Below, piece after piece: positions 33,603 through 43,600 of a stretch of 64,000 nt of DNA (its first letter is position 1; the number at the start of each line of letters is the position of its first letter). The stretch is from Planctomycetes bacterium MalM25. GTDB lineage: Bacteria > Planctomycetota > Planctomycetia > Pirellulales > Lacipirellulaceae. The notes beneath the pieces were generated by a model. It saw only the letters and a program-made list of their open reading frames with translations. It had not been told where the DNA came from and did no database searches. The DNA is taken from contig CP036424.1 of the NCBI GenBank assembly GCA_007745835.1, positions 2,069,001-2,133,000 of the forward strand, written 5' to 3'. Position numbers and translations under genes: made by a program.

Positions 33603-35405
33603 ATGCCTGAAAGAGCCAACACCTTGAAGCGAGCGGTCAGCGTCTTTCACGCGGCCAAGATGGCAAACAGCGTTCTGCGGCGAGCGGCGAGCGCTCTTGC
33701 GACGGGGCTGCTGTGTGCAGTCACGTTGGGAATGCTGGCCACTGGCAAGTGCGCCTTCGCCGCTGAGAAGCTGAACGTGATCGTCATTATGGCGGACGAC
33801 ATCAGCGCGAACGAATTCCCAATCCACGGCGTCCCCGAGGGGGGCGTTGGGAACAGCGCCTCATCAACCCCCACCCGCACACCGAACCTCGATCGGATCG
33901 CTTCTGAGGGAGCCTGGATCAAGACCGCTTGGTCGGCCCCGGTCTGTGGGCCGACTCGCGCTATGATCATGACGGGCCGATACGCTCACCAGCATGGTTG
34001 GTATGCCAACAACATGAAAGCGAGTGGCAGCTTCTACCAGACCTCGACCGACTCCAGCGGGCAGCGCCAGATCATCGGTCATGTCGCTAAGCAAGCGGGA
34101 TACGCGACCGTCTGGGCGGGCAAGTCGCAGATGCCCGAGCTCGACCAGTACGGCTTCGACGAGGGGATTTTCTATACCGGCTACGACGAGACCATTGACG
34201 GGCAGGTCAGCCCCTACAGCGATTTTCAGGCTTCGGACCCTTACAAGCAGGGTTCGTGGTACTGGAAGCCGAAGCTGAAGCGGATGAACCACCCAGACGA
34301 TTCGACAACCTTCGCTTGGGCGCCCGCTAACCAGAACGGCGAGTTGGACTACGGCCAGGATCTCTATATCGACACCATCTTCGACTTCGTCAACCGACAC
34401 ACCGACGACCCGACGACGAGCGCCGATGACGGCGAAGCCACCAAGCCCTTCTTCGCCTACTACACCCCGAATCTCGGGCACCGTGCGGTCGATTACCTGA
34501 ACGCGGAGCAGCTTCCCAACGGGGACTACCTGGGCGAGCAAGACTGGGCGGGCACGCCCGCTTTGGTGCTCAACGAAGAGACGGGACGTTGGAGCCGTCA
34601 GGTCGAGACCTACCAGCAGCAACAGAACTCGGGCGATCCGGTCGTTGGCGTCACCGAGAACCACATCGACCGGCATGTCGAATACCTGGACTATCAAGTC
34701 CAGCAGATCACCGATGAGCTTGAGCGGCTGGAGATTGCCGACAACACGGTCCTAATCTTCACCACGGACAACGGCACCTGGGGCTACGGCAAGAACCAGA
34801 TAACGAAGCAACGCGGCACGCACGTCCCCTTCATCGTCTACGCTCCGGGTCAGCTCGCTGTGCAGGGTGAGCAGGATATCCTCGTTGAGCTGACCGACGT
34901 GTGGCCCACGCTGGCCGACATCACCGGCTTCGAGCCCCCCACGGACTATGACGTTGATGGCGAGAGCCTCTGGGGGTACCTCACGGGCGAGACGAGCGAA
35001 CACCGCGAGTGGATCTCCTCGTACTATGCAGACGATCAGCTGATCCGGGGCAAGAACGTGCTCCGTGACGGGCGAGGAGATTGGTACGACACTCGGGGCG
35101 CAAGCGATGGTGACTCGTTCATCCCACTGACCGAGGATTCCGATCCGGAGCTCCTCGCCGAAAAGCGGATGCTGGAGCTGGCCCTCGAAGGCATCCCCAG
35201 CCTCGAGGAGTCGCAGTACGCCGGCGCCTTTGCGTCGACATCCGCCTCACTCTACGAGTCAACAGCGGCGATCCCCGAACCGACTGCGGCGGGGCTGACG
35301 TTCGCCGCGGCCCTGCTGGGGTTGCGGTACGTGAGAGCGATCGAGGGAGGGCGAGCTGAGCCCGCCTGCCACCCGTCCTCATCGAGCAACCGTCCCGCAC
35401 CTTGA
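33603..35405 (+). CDS. Sulfatase with PEP-CTERM tail
   Basis: A 600-residue secreted sulfatase of the alkaline-phosphatase superfamily. After a signal peptide (ending about KCAFAAEKL) comes NVIVIMADDIS with the metal-binding Asp pair; the formylglycine site is CGPTR in WSAPVCGPTRAMIMTGRY; further metal/catalytic motifs are AGKSQMPE and FTTDNGTWG. The Cys needs maturation by an FGE or anSME, not seen in this window. The C-terminus has IPEPTAAGLTFAAALLGLRYVR and then about 22 further residues, longer than usual after a PEP-CTERM arginine cluster. The substrate is probably a sulfated polysaccharide. The start could also be ATG 33660 (MANSVLRRAAS), which gives a more normal signal peptide. Confidence 0.88.
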   Translation: MPERANTLKRAVSVFHAAKMANSVLRRAASALATGLLCAVTLGMLATGKCAFAAEKLNVIVIMADDISANEFPIHGVPEGGVGNSASSTPTRTPNLDRIASEGAWIKTAWSAPVCGPTRAMIMTGRYAHQHGWYANNMKASGSFYQTSTDSSGQRQIIGHVAKQAGYATVWAGKSQMPELDQYGFDEGIFYTGYDETIDGQVSPYSDFQASDPYKQGSWYWKPKLKRMNHPDDSTTFAWAPANQNGELDYGQDLYIDTIFDFVNRHTDDPTTSADDGEATKPFFAYYTPNLGHRAVDYLNAEQLPNGDYLGEQDWAGTPALVLNEETGRWSRQVETYQQQQNSGDPVVGVTENHIDRHVEYLDYQVQQITDELERLEIADNTVLIFTTDNGTWGYGKNQITKQRGTHVPFIVYAPGQLAVQGEQDILVELTDVWPTLADITGFEPPTDYDVDGESLWGYLTGETSEHREWISSYYADDQLIRGKNVLRDGRGDWYDTRGASDGDSFIPLTEDSDPELLAEKRMLELALEGIPSLEESQYAGAFASTSASLYESTAAIPEPTAAGLTFAAALLGLRYVRAIEGGRAEPACHPSSSSNRPAP

Positions 35406-35502
35406 GTCGAACCGCCCAACGTGTGATTGGCTGACCCGAATCACGCTCCTCTGACGGAAGAAACCTCCCCCGCTACGACTTGCTCATCTTAGGAATCTAA
35501 TC

Positions 35503-37296
35503 ATGAAGAAGTTGCACCTCGCCGCGACCATGGCCCTGAGCGTGCTGTTGTCGCACGCCGCCTATGGCCAACAGACGGTCATCGACTGGGCGCCCTCACA
35601 GCACCTGGATGGGAACACACAGCAGCTCAACCTCACTGCGACAGGAACGGTGGAGAGTGGTGCGGAACGAGTTAGTAACTACAACTTCGACGTCACGCCG
35701 ATGATCGCGGGGGGCGTCGGCAACTACAGCCAGAACAGCCCTCCCGATCTGTTCGGCATCTTGCAGGTCTCCTCGCCGATCTCAGAGGCCGCTGCTCCGG
35801 AGATGGACATCAACTTCATGCGCAAGGATGTCAGCGAGCTCCGCCTGGGCGCCAATACGGATCAAACCCGATCGGCGAATGGTTTGGTCTGGGTCGACCA
35901 AAGCAGCTTTGCGAACCCGCTAAGCTCGATGTCTGATGTTATCAACGCGAGCTTGACCTCCATCCTGCGTGGTTCGGGCGCGACGGCGGGCGAAGCCCGC
36001 TTCGCGGTCCGCGATAGCGGCCAGTGGTACTTGAGCAATTCGAGCGTTCAGCAGTCCGGCGGCTTCTTCTCCACGGATACGCTGGCGATCACCGACATGT
36101 CCGCTGAAATGTGGGGCGCCTACAGCCCTGCGACAAGCACTTCGGACGCCTTCGTCTCGTCGGCCGGCTCCGTCTACAACACCGCCAGCTCGTCGCTCAA
36201 CAACATCGAAGCTCTGGGGTACTACCTCCAGGTCGAAGGCGACACCAGCACTGCCAACACCCGACTGTACTCTCGCGGGTTCTCCTTCCTGGTCGATGCG
36301 CCGGCGACCGAGTTCGTCTCGGACATCTCGCTCGGCAGCGACGGTTTGCTCGGCGAAGGGGGCGTCTCCATCAACGGCATCACGTCGCCGGCTCCCGTGT
36401 TGACCCGAAACTCCGGGACCGACGCCAACGCCGCCAACCTGTCCTCGAGTGACACTTGGAGCTACACGCTTAGCAACATCGCGCTCGACAATGACGGCGC
36501 CCCCAACGACACCATCAGCTTCGACGTAAGCCTCGCCTCGACCTTCGCCAACGGTGTCGGCGAGGAGTTTGAGGGCGAGGCGGACCGCTACCTCCACGAC
36601 CGCATCAACCTCCTGGGCGATTCCAATGCGGATTACAACAACGACCAGACCGTCGACGCCGCCGACTACACCGTGTGGCGCGACAACCTGGGCGCGACGG
36701 GTGAGCCAGGCGCTGTCCCGGGCGACGGCACGGGGGTCGACGGCGAACCCGACGGGACCGTCGATCAGCTCGATTACGACCTGTGGAACGCCGACTACGG
36801 TCAGATCGAGACGCAAGAAGCCGGCGGTGGTTTTGGGGTTGAGCCTGCCGATGTGGGCGTGGGTGAAGGGGGCATGGATGGAGGCGAGACGCTTCAGTTT
36901 ACCGCCTCGAACCTCACTTACAGTCGGGACGGTGGATCAGCTGAGACCGACGGCACGATCGACGGATTCATCGATCTCCACTTCGCGAACGTCCTGAACC
37001 GTGACCTAGTTGGGGTCAACGGCGAAGAGTTCGAATTCATTGGCCAGGGGGGCGACATCTCACTCGGAGAGACGGCTAGTGCCGACATCACGGTCGCCCA
37101 CACGGAGAACACGCTGTCGATCGGTGACATGAACATCCATGGCACCAAGACGCAGTCTTACAACGTCGCCGACTTGACACTCCGTGTGACGATCCCGGTC
37201 GCTGCGGCGGGTCTCGCCGTTCCCGAACCCACCGCCGTTGGCCTCGCCGCGGTCGGCCTGCTGGCGTGCCTCGTACGCCGTCGAGCCGGGGCTTGA
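35503..37296 (+). CDS. Secreted dockerin-pair PEP-CTERM protein
   Basis: A 597-residue protein with signal peptide (1-22, AAYGQ), a beta-rich body of unknown fold, a dockerin-like pair around residues 380-430 (DYNNDQTVDAADYTVWRDNLG, DYDLWNADYGQ), another beta domain and a PEP-CTERM tail (VPEPTAVGLAAVGLLACLVRRRAG). Here the dockerin pair is internal, not next to the tail as in the other proteins. No enzyme motif is seen. It lies downstream of the sulfatase on the same strand with a 97-bp gap that contains a small inverted repeat (GTGATT/AATCAC, 35423-35444). Confidence 0.8.
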   Translation: MKKLHLAATMALSVLLSHAAYGQQTVIDWAPSQHLDGNTQQLNLTATGTVESGAERVSNYNFDVTPMIAGGVGNYSQNSPPDLFGILQVSSPISEAAAPEMDINFMRKDVSELRLGANTDQTRSANGLVWVDQSSFANPLSSMSDVINASLTSILRGSGATAGEARFAVRDSGQWYLSNSSVQQSGGFFSTDTLAITDMSAEMWGAYSPATSTSDAFVSSAGSVYNTASSSLNNIEALGYYLQVEGDTSTANTRLYSRGFSFLVDAPATEFVSDISLGSDGLLGEGGVSINGITSPAPVLTRNSGTDANAANLSSSDTWSYTLSNIALDNDGAPNDTISFDVSLASTFANGVGEEFEGEADRYLHDRINLLGDSNADYNNDQTVDAADYTVWRDNLGATGEPGAVPGDGTGVDGEPDGTVDQLDYDLWNADYGQIETQEAGGGFGVEPADVGVGEGGMDGGETLQFTASNLTYSRDGGSAETDGTIDGFIDLHFANVLNRDLVGVNGEEFEFIGQGGDISLGETASADITVAHTENTLSIGDMNIHGTKTQSYNVADLTLRVTIPVAAAGLAVPEPTAVGLAAVGLLACLVRRRAGA

Positions 37297-37345
37297 GACT
37301 CGGAGTTGGACCCGCGGTGCTTGCAACTTGGAATCTGGTGTGAAG

Positions 37346-39880
37346 ATGCGTTCTTTCAGGCTCGATAGCTTCTCAGCCTTAGCCACGGTGGCCGCCGTGT
37401 GCTCCTTGTTCTTCGCCGCCAAAGCGATGGGCAAGGAGTACCGCACGGTTGCTTTGACGGGCCAAGCCGCCCCCGGTGCTGTGGGGGACTTCGACGGTTT
37501 TCAGGCTCCACAGCTGAGGGAATCGGGCCTGGCCTCCTTTGCCAGTTCAGCCCAGGGCGTACCCGGCATCTGGGCCGAAAGCGGGGGTGGACTCGGGTTG
37601 GTGGCCCTTGCGGGGGCCACCGACCCGGGGGCAGGGGGCGGGGTCGACTTCACCTTCTTCGAGGCCCCGGTCACGAACGAGGCGGGGACGACTGCCTTTG
37701 TTGGTTTCCTAAACGGTTCCGGAGTGAACCTCAATAACAACACCGGACTCTGGTCCAACGCGGGCGGCTCGCTCAACCTCCTGGCGCGGGCAGGTGCTGC
37801 GGCGCCGGGCACCGCCGGCGGCGCAGGGGGAAGCGGTGGGGGTGTCCCCGGCACGCTCACCACAAGTCAGTTCCAGCCGATCGTCGACTTGGACAACCTC
37901 GATGAGCTCGATGTCGGCGGAGGCTCGTCGGACACGATCCGACCCCTCCAGCGGACCGCCTCGTCGAACCGGGTTCTGGGCCAGAGCTTCACGCCCAGCT
38001 CCACGAAGACGCTCGATTCAATCGTCCTCCTGGCGGATACCGCGGAATCCTTCGATAGCAACACGCACGTTCTCCAGCTCGCGATCTTCGAGCAGACCAC
38101 GCCCGACGACGATGGGAACCAACAAACGGACCCCGGGGGAGACACCCAGATCACCTCGGTTGAGACGTTCGATCTGGCGGGTCTCTCTTGGGGAGAGGAC
38201 ACCTTCCTAACGCTCAATCTCAACAGCCCGGTCGAAATCACGGGAGGTCAGGAGCATCACTTTGAGTTCTGGTTCACAACCGAAGACAACTCGCACAACA
38301 TCAGCTTCGATCGGAGTCAGAACGTTGGCAGCAGCGTGGCAACAAACGGCATCATGGTCGTCTCGCAAATCAGTGCGACCGACCCTCCCCCCAGTTTCCC
38401 GATTGGTGATGCGATCTCCGTTGATGGCGGAGGCGGTAACCGAGACCTCGATTACGGCTTCATCTACTCCTCAGGTGGTGGGGGTGTGCTGGACAGCTTC
38501 GCAGTTCTCGGCTCCCCGGTCATCAACCAGCAGGGACGCACCGCCTTCTTCGCCACGTTGAATGGTGGCGACGTGATCGAAGGCGCCGACGATAACGGGA
38601 TCTGGGCCCAGGACACGAACGGCGACTTGCAGCTCGTAGTGCGTGCCGGGGACGACGCCCCCGGCGTCTCGGACGGCTCGAAGTTTTCGCTGCTGAGCAG
38701 CCGCCCCGCGTTATCCGACGATGGGCGCCTCACTTTTCAGAGCACGCTCGCTGGGTCCGCCATCACCCAGAGCAACGCCAGCGGCATCTGGTCTGAGGAC
38801 GCTAGCGGAGACATCCAGCTCGTCGCCCGGGCGGGCGAATCAGCGCCGGGAACCCCGGCCGATTTTGCGGCGATCACAGAGGCCCCCTCCGTCAACAGTC
38901 AGGCCCAGATCGCCTTCATCGCCGGACTCTCAGGCACGGGGGTAGCTGCGGAGAACAACTACGGTCTGTGGTCGAACAGGAACGGTGTGGTCACCCTGAT
39001 CGCCCGAGAGGGCGATCCTGCCCCCGGACTCGATGGTGAGACGTTCGCTGAACTCTCGAACTCGCTCCCGGTGCTTGGCGACGGGGGTGAACTCGCTTTC
39101 CGCGCACTACTGGCTGGAGACGGTGTTGGAACGACAAACAACGCCAGCCTTTGGAAAGATTCCGGCGCCGGTCCGTTGCTGCTAGCCCGTGAGGGGGATG
39201 AGGCGGAGGGTGTCTCGGACGGGGCCTCGTACCTCAGGTTCGAGGACGACCTGCTGGTCAACGCCGAAGGCCAGGCGGCCTTCATGGCCGCCTTGAAAGG
39301 GGCAGGCGTGAATTCTGCGAACAACCTCGGCCTGTGGGCGGAGGATACGAGCGGCGCGCTCCACCTGGTCGTGCGTCTAGGTGATTCGCTAGACGTCGAC
39401 GGCTCGTCCGCGATCGACGAACGCACCATCACGGAGATTGCCCTGTTGTCCCGTGATAACGCCCTCGCCGGCAGCTCGCCCGCATTCAACTCCGATGGTG
39501 GCGTCGCCTTCTACGCCGCGTTTGACGACGACTCTAGCGGCGTCTTCATCGCCGACCTCTCCACCTTCTCGTTGAACGGCGACTACAACCAAGACGGTGT
39601 CGTCGACGCCGCTGACTACACCGTGTGGCGCGACAACAACGGCGCCGCCGGGCCGGTGGGTGACGGGACCGGGCCCGGGCTGGATGGCGTGCCCGATGGG
39701 ATCGTTGACCAGCATGACTACGAGCTATGGAAGGCGAACTACGGTGCGCCGAGCATCTCGGTCGTGTCACTAAGCGAAGGGCGTCAGGTTCCCGAGCCGC
39801 TCGGATCGCAGCTGCTCATCGTCGTGTTCTGTTGGCTTCAAGCCGGGCTCCGACCGCCAAGCCTTGGACCGTTCCGATAG
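37346..39880 (+). CDS. Tandem-repeat (DUF7453-like) secreted protein with inserted domain
   Basis: An 844-residue protein; start ATG 37346 (MRSFRLDSFSALATV) gives a signal peptide. The body is a series of about 60-residue repeats of the form GLWS...LVARAGDxAPG...F..L..P.LN..G..AF.A.L.G.GV...NN, which I associate with the DUF7453 family, probably a propeller. Between repeats, about residues 175-375, sits an unrelated domain (VDLDNLDELDVGG ... DTIRPLQRT ... GNRDLDYGFIY) that also occurs alone in the next gene. A dockerin-like pair (GDYNQDGVVDAADYTVWRDNNG, YELWKANYG) and an unusual PEP tail (VPEPLGSQLLIVVFCWLQ) end the protein. Function unknown. Confidence 0.82.
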   Translation: MRSFRLDSFSALATVAAVCSLFFAAKAMGKEYRTVALTGQAAPGAVGDFDGFQAPQLRESGLASFASSAQGVPGIWAESGGGLGLVALAGATDPGAGGGVDFTFFEAPVTNEAGTTAFVGFLNGSGVNLNNNTGLWSNAGGSLNLLARAGAAAPGTAGGAGGSGGGVPGTLTTSQFQPIVDLDNLDELDVGGGSSDTIRPLQRTASSNRVLGQSFTPSSTKTLDSIVLLADTAESFDSNTHVLQLAIFEQTTPDDDGNQQTDPGGDTQITSVETFDLAGLSWGEDTFLTLNLNSPVEITGGQEHHFEFWFTTEDNSHNISFDRSQNVGSSVATNGIMVVSQISATDPPPSFPIGDAISVDGGGGNRDLDYGFIYSSGGGGVLDSFAVLGSPVINQQGRTAFFATLNGGDVIEGADDNGIWAQDTNGDLQLVVRAGDDAPGVSDGSKFSLLSSRPALSDDGRLTFQSTLAGSAITQSNASGIWSEDASGDIQLVARAGESAPGTPADFAAITEAPSVNSQAQIAFIAGLSGTGVAAENNYGLWSNRNGVVTLIAREGDPAPGLDGETFAELSNSLPVLGDGGELAFRALLAGDGVGTTNNASLWKDSGAGPLLLAREGDEAEGVSDGASYLRFEDDLLVNAEGQAAFMAALKGAGVNSANNLGLWAEDTSGALHLVVRLGDSLDVDGSSAIDERTITEIALLSRDNALAGSSPAFNSDGGVAFYAAFDDDSSGVFIADLSTFSLNGDYNQDGVVDAADYTVWRDNNGAAGPVGDGTGPGLDGVPDGIVDQHDYELWKANYGAPSISVVSLSEGRQVPEPLGSQLLIVVFCWLQAGLRPPSLGPFR

Positions 39881-39963
39881 GCATTCCCTTCCATAAGGCG
39901 CCTGGCTGCCCCTCGAGCTCCACCCCTTGTTCAGCAACCTCGTACTACCGAAAGGCAGGTCTA

Positions 39964-40728
39964 ATGATGAGACGTTCACTCCTCCTCGCGGCGATGGCGT
40001 CGCTGCTCTTACCATCCGCCGGCCTAGCGGGGGCAATCTCGATCAGCGCAACCGAGCCAACGGTTGATCTCGACAATCTCAACGAGCTCGACGCCGATAA
40101 CAACAGCACTGACACGGTCCGGCCGTTGCAGCGGACCGGGGCGAACAACCGCGCGATCGGCCAGAGCTTCAACCTGGCTACGACCAAGACGCTGGAATCG
40201 ATCGTCTTGCTGGCGGACTCTTCTGAGACCTTCGATGCCTCAACGCATGAGCTGCAGCTTGCGATCTTCAAGCAGACCACGCCCGACGGGGATATGGACC
40301 AATTGACCGACCCGGGCGGTGACACACAGGTCGGATCGACCGAGGTCTTTGATCTCGCGAACCTGTCGTGGGGGGAGGATACCTACCTAACGCTAACCCT
40401 CGACACCGCCGTCGAACTCTTGGGTGGCGTTGAGCATCACTTTGAACTCTGGTTCACGTCCGACGACAGCTCGCACAATATCAACTTCGACCGCAGCCAG
40501 AACACTGGCAGTATCGTTGCGACAGACGGCGTGCTGGTTGTTTCTCAGATCAGCGCGGGCGGGGCGGTGAACACCTTCCCGATCGGTGACGGCATCGTCA
40601 TCGATGGGGGCGGAGGCAATCGCGACCTGGACTACGGTTTCAATTTCTCCCCAATCCCCGAGCCCGCCTCGGTGGTGCTTGCCGCGGCGCTGGCGATCCT
40701 CATCCCGACTACGCGTGGAAGGTCCTAG
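39964..40728 (+). CDS. Stand-alone copy of the inserted domain, PEP-CTERM
   Basis: A 254-residue protein starting at ATG 39964 (MMRRSLLLAAMASLLLPSAG), signal peptide ending GLAGA, and a PEP-CTERM tail (IPEPASVVLAAALAILIP). The roughly 200 residues between match the domain inserted in the upstream protein: VDLDNLNELD, DTVRPLQRTGANNRAIGQSF, LQLAIFKQTTPDGD, LSWGEDTYLTL, EHHFELWFT, GGGNRDLDYGF. The nucleotide sequences have diverged, so the copying is not recent. The fold looks like a jelly-roll of choice-of-anchor type; no function is known to me. Confidence 0.82.
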   Translation: MMRRSLLLAAMASLLLPSAGLAGAISISATEPTVDLDNLNELDADNNSTDTVRPLQRTGANNRAIGQSFNLATTKTLESIVLLADSSETFDASTHELQLAIFKQTTPDGDMDQLTDPGGDTQVGSTEVFDLANLSWGEDTYLTLTLDTAVELLGGVEHHFELWFTSDDSSHNINFDRSQNTGSIVATDGVLVVSQISAGGAVNTFPIGDGIVIDGGGGNRDLDYGFNFSPIPEPASVVLAAALAILIPTTRGRS

Positions 40729-40835
40729 CCAAGTCGGTCCGCAAAAGCGGGACTCGGTTGAATGAGCATCGAGCCGGTTGATCGCAGCGGCCTGCGGTCG
40801 GCCGGCTTGTCTTTTCTAGGATCGTTCAGATCGCT

Positions 40836-41795
40836 TCAGCCTTTGCTCTTACTCTTACCTTTCTTCTCGGAGCGTTCGGCGCCGCTCCGCTTGATGTCTT
40901 CGATCAGGTCGAGAACGCCCTGCGACAAGATGCGGCCGGCCTTCCAGATGAAGACTATCCGCGCGTTCCCAAGCTGGTTGCGCAGCGAGAGCCCAACTAG
41001 GTCTTTCGTGATGGGCCCACCCCCACGCCCGGCGACGATCCCCACACCCAGCCCGGCGCGTACGCATGCCGCTGTGAAGGCGCTGTTGTCGGTCTCGACG
41101 GCGATCTGCGCTTTCTCAAGAAGCTCCTCGCGGTGCAACGCCTCTTCGAGAACACGCCGGCTGTTCGTGCCGTGGTGACCGACTATCAAGGGGTACTTGA
41201 TGAGGTCGTTGAGCCGCAAACGCGCCCGGCCGGCTAGCGGGTGGTCCGGGGGCGCTAGCGCCAGGAACTCGACCGAGTACGCCTTCTCATAGACGAAGCC
41301 GGTTTGATCGGTCTGAGGGGGGGGCGCTAGGGTGAGCCCGAGGTCGGCTTCGTCCGCGGCGATCAGCTCTTCGGCGGTCACGTTGTCGCCATGCAGCAGC
41401 TGCAACGAGACCCCCGGGTGGCTCTCGAGGAAACTGCGGAAGTGATCGCCCAACTCCTCTAGCAGCATCCTCATGCCGGTCACCAGTCGGAGCTGACTTG
41501 GTGAGCGACGTTCGTCCAGCACCTCGAATGATGAGTCGAGCCCCGTGAGCACCGGCCTAAGCGCGTCGTAGAGCATCTGTGCTTCATCGTTCGGACGGAT
41601 GTTGCGTCCGTGTCGCGTGAAGAGCGTGGTCTCGTAGCAGCGCTCCACGCCGCGCACTTGCTCCCAAACGGTCGCGGTCGCCAAGAACTGTTGCTTCGCT
41701 GCGGCAGAGTAGCTGCCTTGCTCGAAGACTGCGCAGAAGGAGCGTAGCTGCTGCACACTCAGGTCATTGCTGCGAAGGCTGGCGGCATCAATCAT
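40836..41795 (-). CDS. LysR-family transcriptional regulator
   Basis: A 319-residue regulator: N-terminal winged HTH (LSVQQLRSFCAVFEQGSYSAAAKQQF, TATVWEQVRGVE) and a LysR substrate-binding domain from about residue 95 (LRLVTGMRMLLEELGDHF, LIVGHHGTNSRRVLEEAL, VRAGLGVGIVAG). A Lys/Ser-rich tail (SEKKGKSKSKG) follows. It is divergent from the DUF1559 gene at 42010 across about 214 bp and convergent with the PEP-CTERM gene at 40728. LysR regulators often control the divergent neighbour; the effector is unknown. Confidence 0.88.
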   Translation of the reverse strand: MIDAASLRSNDLSVQQLRSFCAVFEQGSYSAAAKQQFLATATVWEQVRGVERCYETTLFTRHGRNIRPNDEAQMLYDALRPVLTGLDSSFEVLDERRSPSQLRLVTGMRMLLEELGDHFRSFLESHPGVSLQLLHGDNVTAEELIAADEADLGLTLAPPPQTDQTGFVYEKAYSVEFLALAPPDHPLAGRARLRLNDLIKYPLIVGHHGTNSRRVLEEALHREELLEKAQIAVETDNSAFTAACVRAGLGVGIVAGRGGGPITKDLVGLSLRNQLGNARIVFIWKAGRILSQGVLDLIEDIKRSGAERSEKKGKSKSKG

Positions 41796-41838
41796 TCGCG
41801 GGCTCCTGATGATGTTTCATCCATTTTTGATTTCCCTG

Positions 41839-41911
41839 AAAGGCCTGTGATTGTAAGTTCTCGGCTGTGCGATGGCGACTGCCACGCCAGGCCTTTTCGT
41901 TTTTTCTTTTC
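41839..41911 (+). promoter_or_regulatory. Leader hairpin with T-rich tail, possible attenuator
   Basis: AAAGGCCTG (41839-41847) is perfectly inverted as CAGGCCTTT (41888-41896), followed by a T-rich run to 41911 (TCGTTTTTTCTTTTC). This intrinsic-terminator-like structure lies about 100 bp upstream of the DUF1559 start. The 40-base loop is large, so it may instead be a protein-binding dyad for the divergent LysR regulator. Confidence 0.4.
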
Positions 41912-42009
41912 TCGGCAACGACGACGGCGCGATGGAGAGCGCGGAACGACGGTCCCCCCGTGGGTCGGTCGAGTCGCATCCCTCGTGCGTCCCCAGCCAA
42001 GGAGAGCTT

Positions 42010-42966
42010 ATGCACCTCTTCGCAATCAGCGCCATGTCACGAAGACAACAGCCGGGTTCGCCCCCCCAAAAGCCAGGTAAAGGATTCACTCTCGTGGAGC
42101 TACTGGTCGTGATTGCGATCATTGGCATCCTGGTCGCTCTGCTGCTGCCAGCGGTGCAGGCGGCCCGCGAGGCGGCTCGTCGTACGAGTTGCACGAACAA
42201 CATGCGTCAGATCTCTTTGGCGATTCAGAATTACGTCGATACCAAGGAGAACTTCCCCAACAACCGCACGCACAACGCGAACACGGGGATCACTTGGGTC
42301 GTTCAAGTGATGCCCTACATGGAAGAGCAGAACACCTTCGACCTTTGGGAGCAGGCGAAGTTCAATTTCCGCTCAGCCCCGGATGAAGTGCGACAGTATC
42401 ACGTAGTCGCAATGTCCTGCCCTTCACGGCGAGATTCCATGCTTGCTACCGGAGAGAAACAGCCGCCTGCTGCCGGGAATCAGGGGGGCGGCACAGGTCC
42501 AATCGATTCCAAGATTGGCGCCTGCGGAGATTACGCCAACAACGGCGGTTCAAACATGAATGGCAGCAGTTTTTGGTCTAACAACAACGGCCCGTTCCTG
42601 CCCCGCCAGAACATCAAAGACCCGCAATCGAAGAAAACCTTCGCTCACGTGACCGACGGCACGAGCCAGACATTCTTGATTGGCGAGAAGCACGTGATGC
42701 TGGAGACCATGGGGCGCCACTTCTATGACCGGTCCATGTACGACAGCAAAGACGCCGACACCGTGACCCGTGTCGCCAGTCGAAACAGCCTGCTCGCGAA
42801 GAGCCCAAACGAATCCTATAAGCGTCAATTCGGATCGACGCACCCAGGGGTGGTGCAGTTCGGGTTCATCGACGGCCACGTCGACCCGATCGCCACGGAC
42901 ATCGACGGCAGGACGTTGCAGCTTTTCTCGGAGATCGCCGACGGTGAGGTGATCACAGAGCGATGA
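42010..42966 (+). CDS. DUF1559 prepilin-like secreted protein
   Basis: About 318 residues from the ATG at 42010, which is preceded by AAGGAGA; the frame is open back to 41872 but that N-terminus has no pilin-like form. The class III leader ends [25 protein letters not shown], followed by the DUF1559 domain with [17 protein letters not shown] and the H-x9-DG motif ([12 protein letters not shown]). It is translationally coupled to the next gene (ATGA at 42963-42966), the usual planctomycete pairing of DUF1559 with a small regulatory-like lipoprotein. Confidence 0.88.
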   Translation: MHLFAISAMSRRQQPGSPPQKPGKGFTLVELLVVIAIIGILVALLLPAVQAAREAARRTSCTNNMRQISLAIQNYVDTKENFPNNRTHNANTGITWVVQVMPYMEEQNTFDLWEQAKFNFRSAPDEVRQYHVVAMSCPSRRDSMLATGEKQPPAAGNQGGGTGPIDSKIGACGDYANNGGSNMNGSSFWSNNNGPFLPRQNIKDPQSKKTFAHVTDGTSQTFLIGEKHVMLETMGRHFYDRSMYDSKDADTVTRVASRNSLLAKSPNESYKRQFGSTHPGVVQFGFIDGHVDPIATDIDGRTLQLFSEIADGEVITER

Positions 42967-43406
42967 GCAAAAACTTTCCTCTTGATTGGTCCTGCGTGCA
43001 TGCCTGCGTCACTCTCGTTGTCGCCCTATCGACCGGGTGCAACGACGGGCTCAGGCTGCATCCCGTTCAGGGCCGTGTGCTTCTTGAAAACGACACCCCC
43101 CTGGACGGCGGCACGGTCATCGCCGAAACGCTCGACGGGGAGATACGACGCAGCGCCAACGGTGACATCGGCTCCGATGGCACGTTCTCTCTGGGAACCC
43201 TCGCCGCTGGTGATGGGGCCGTCGAGGGCGACTACATCGTTGCGGTGATGCCCAGGGCGCTCTCCGAAGGCGATCGCGCCCAAGCCGGGCCCGCATTTCA
43301 TCCGAGGTACAGCGATCCCATGACGTCGGGGATTACCTTCCGTGTGGACCCGGGGGAGAACGAGGTGGTGCTCCGGGTCTCGAAATCTGGCAAGCGCCAA
43401 CTTTGA
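42963..43406 (+). CDS. Small lipoprotein-like protein, carboxypeptidase-regulatory-like fold
   Basis: A 147-residue protein. The N-terminal hydrophobic stretch ends in a lipobox-like ALSTGC (Cys about residue 26). The rest is one transthyretin/carboxypeptidase-regulatory-like beta-sandwich: [43 protein letters not shown] and [14 protein letters not shown]. Proteins of this sort commonly follow DUF1559 genes in Planctomycetota. The ATG lies in the stop of the DUF1559 gene. Function unknown. Confidence 0.75.
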   Translation: MSKNFPLDWSCVHACVTLVVALSTGCNDGLRLHPVQGRVLLENDTPLDGGTVIAETLDGEIRRSANGDIGSDGTFSLGTLAAGDGAVEGDYIVAVMPRALSEGDRAQAGPAFHPRYSDPMTSGITFRVDPGENEVVLRVSKSGKRQL

Positions 43407-43600
43407 TCAGCTGAAGGGCAGGCGCCGTCGTTCGCGGGGGGCGTCGCGATGCTTCCGGAGCCGAGTGGAGGTGCAATGCTACCGCGCGACACCGATCGGC
43501 CGGGCGTGCCTCAGGGGTGGCGGGACGCACGGCCGCATCGGCCGCTCTCAAGCCGCCGGCACGAAGCCCGGTGTCTCTATCACCTTTAGGTAGTTCTGTT

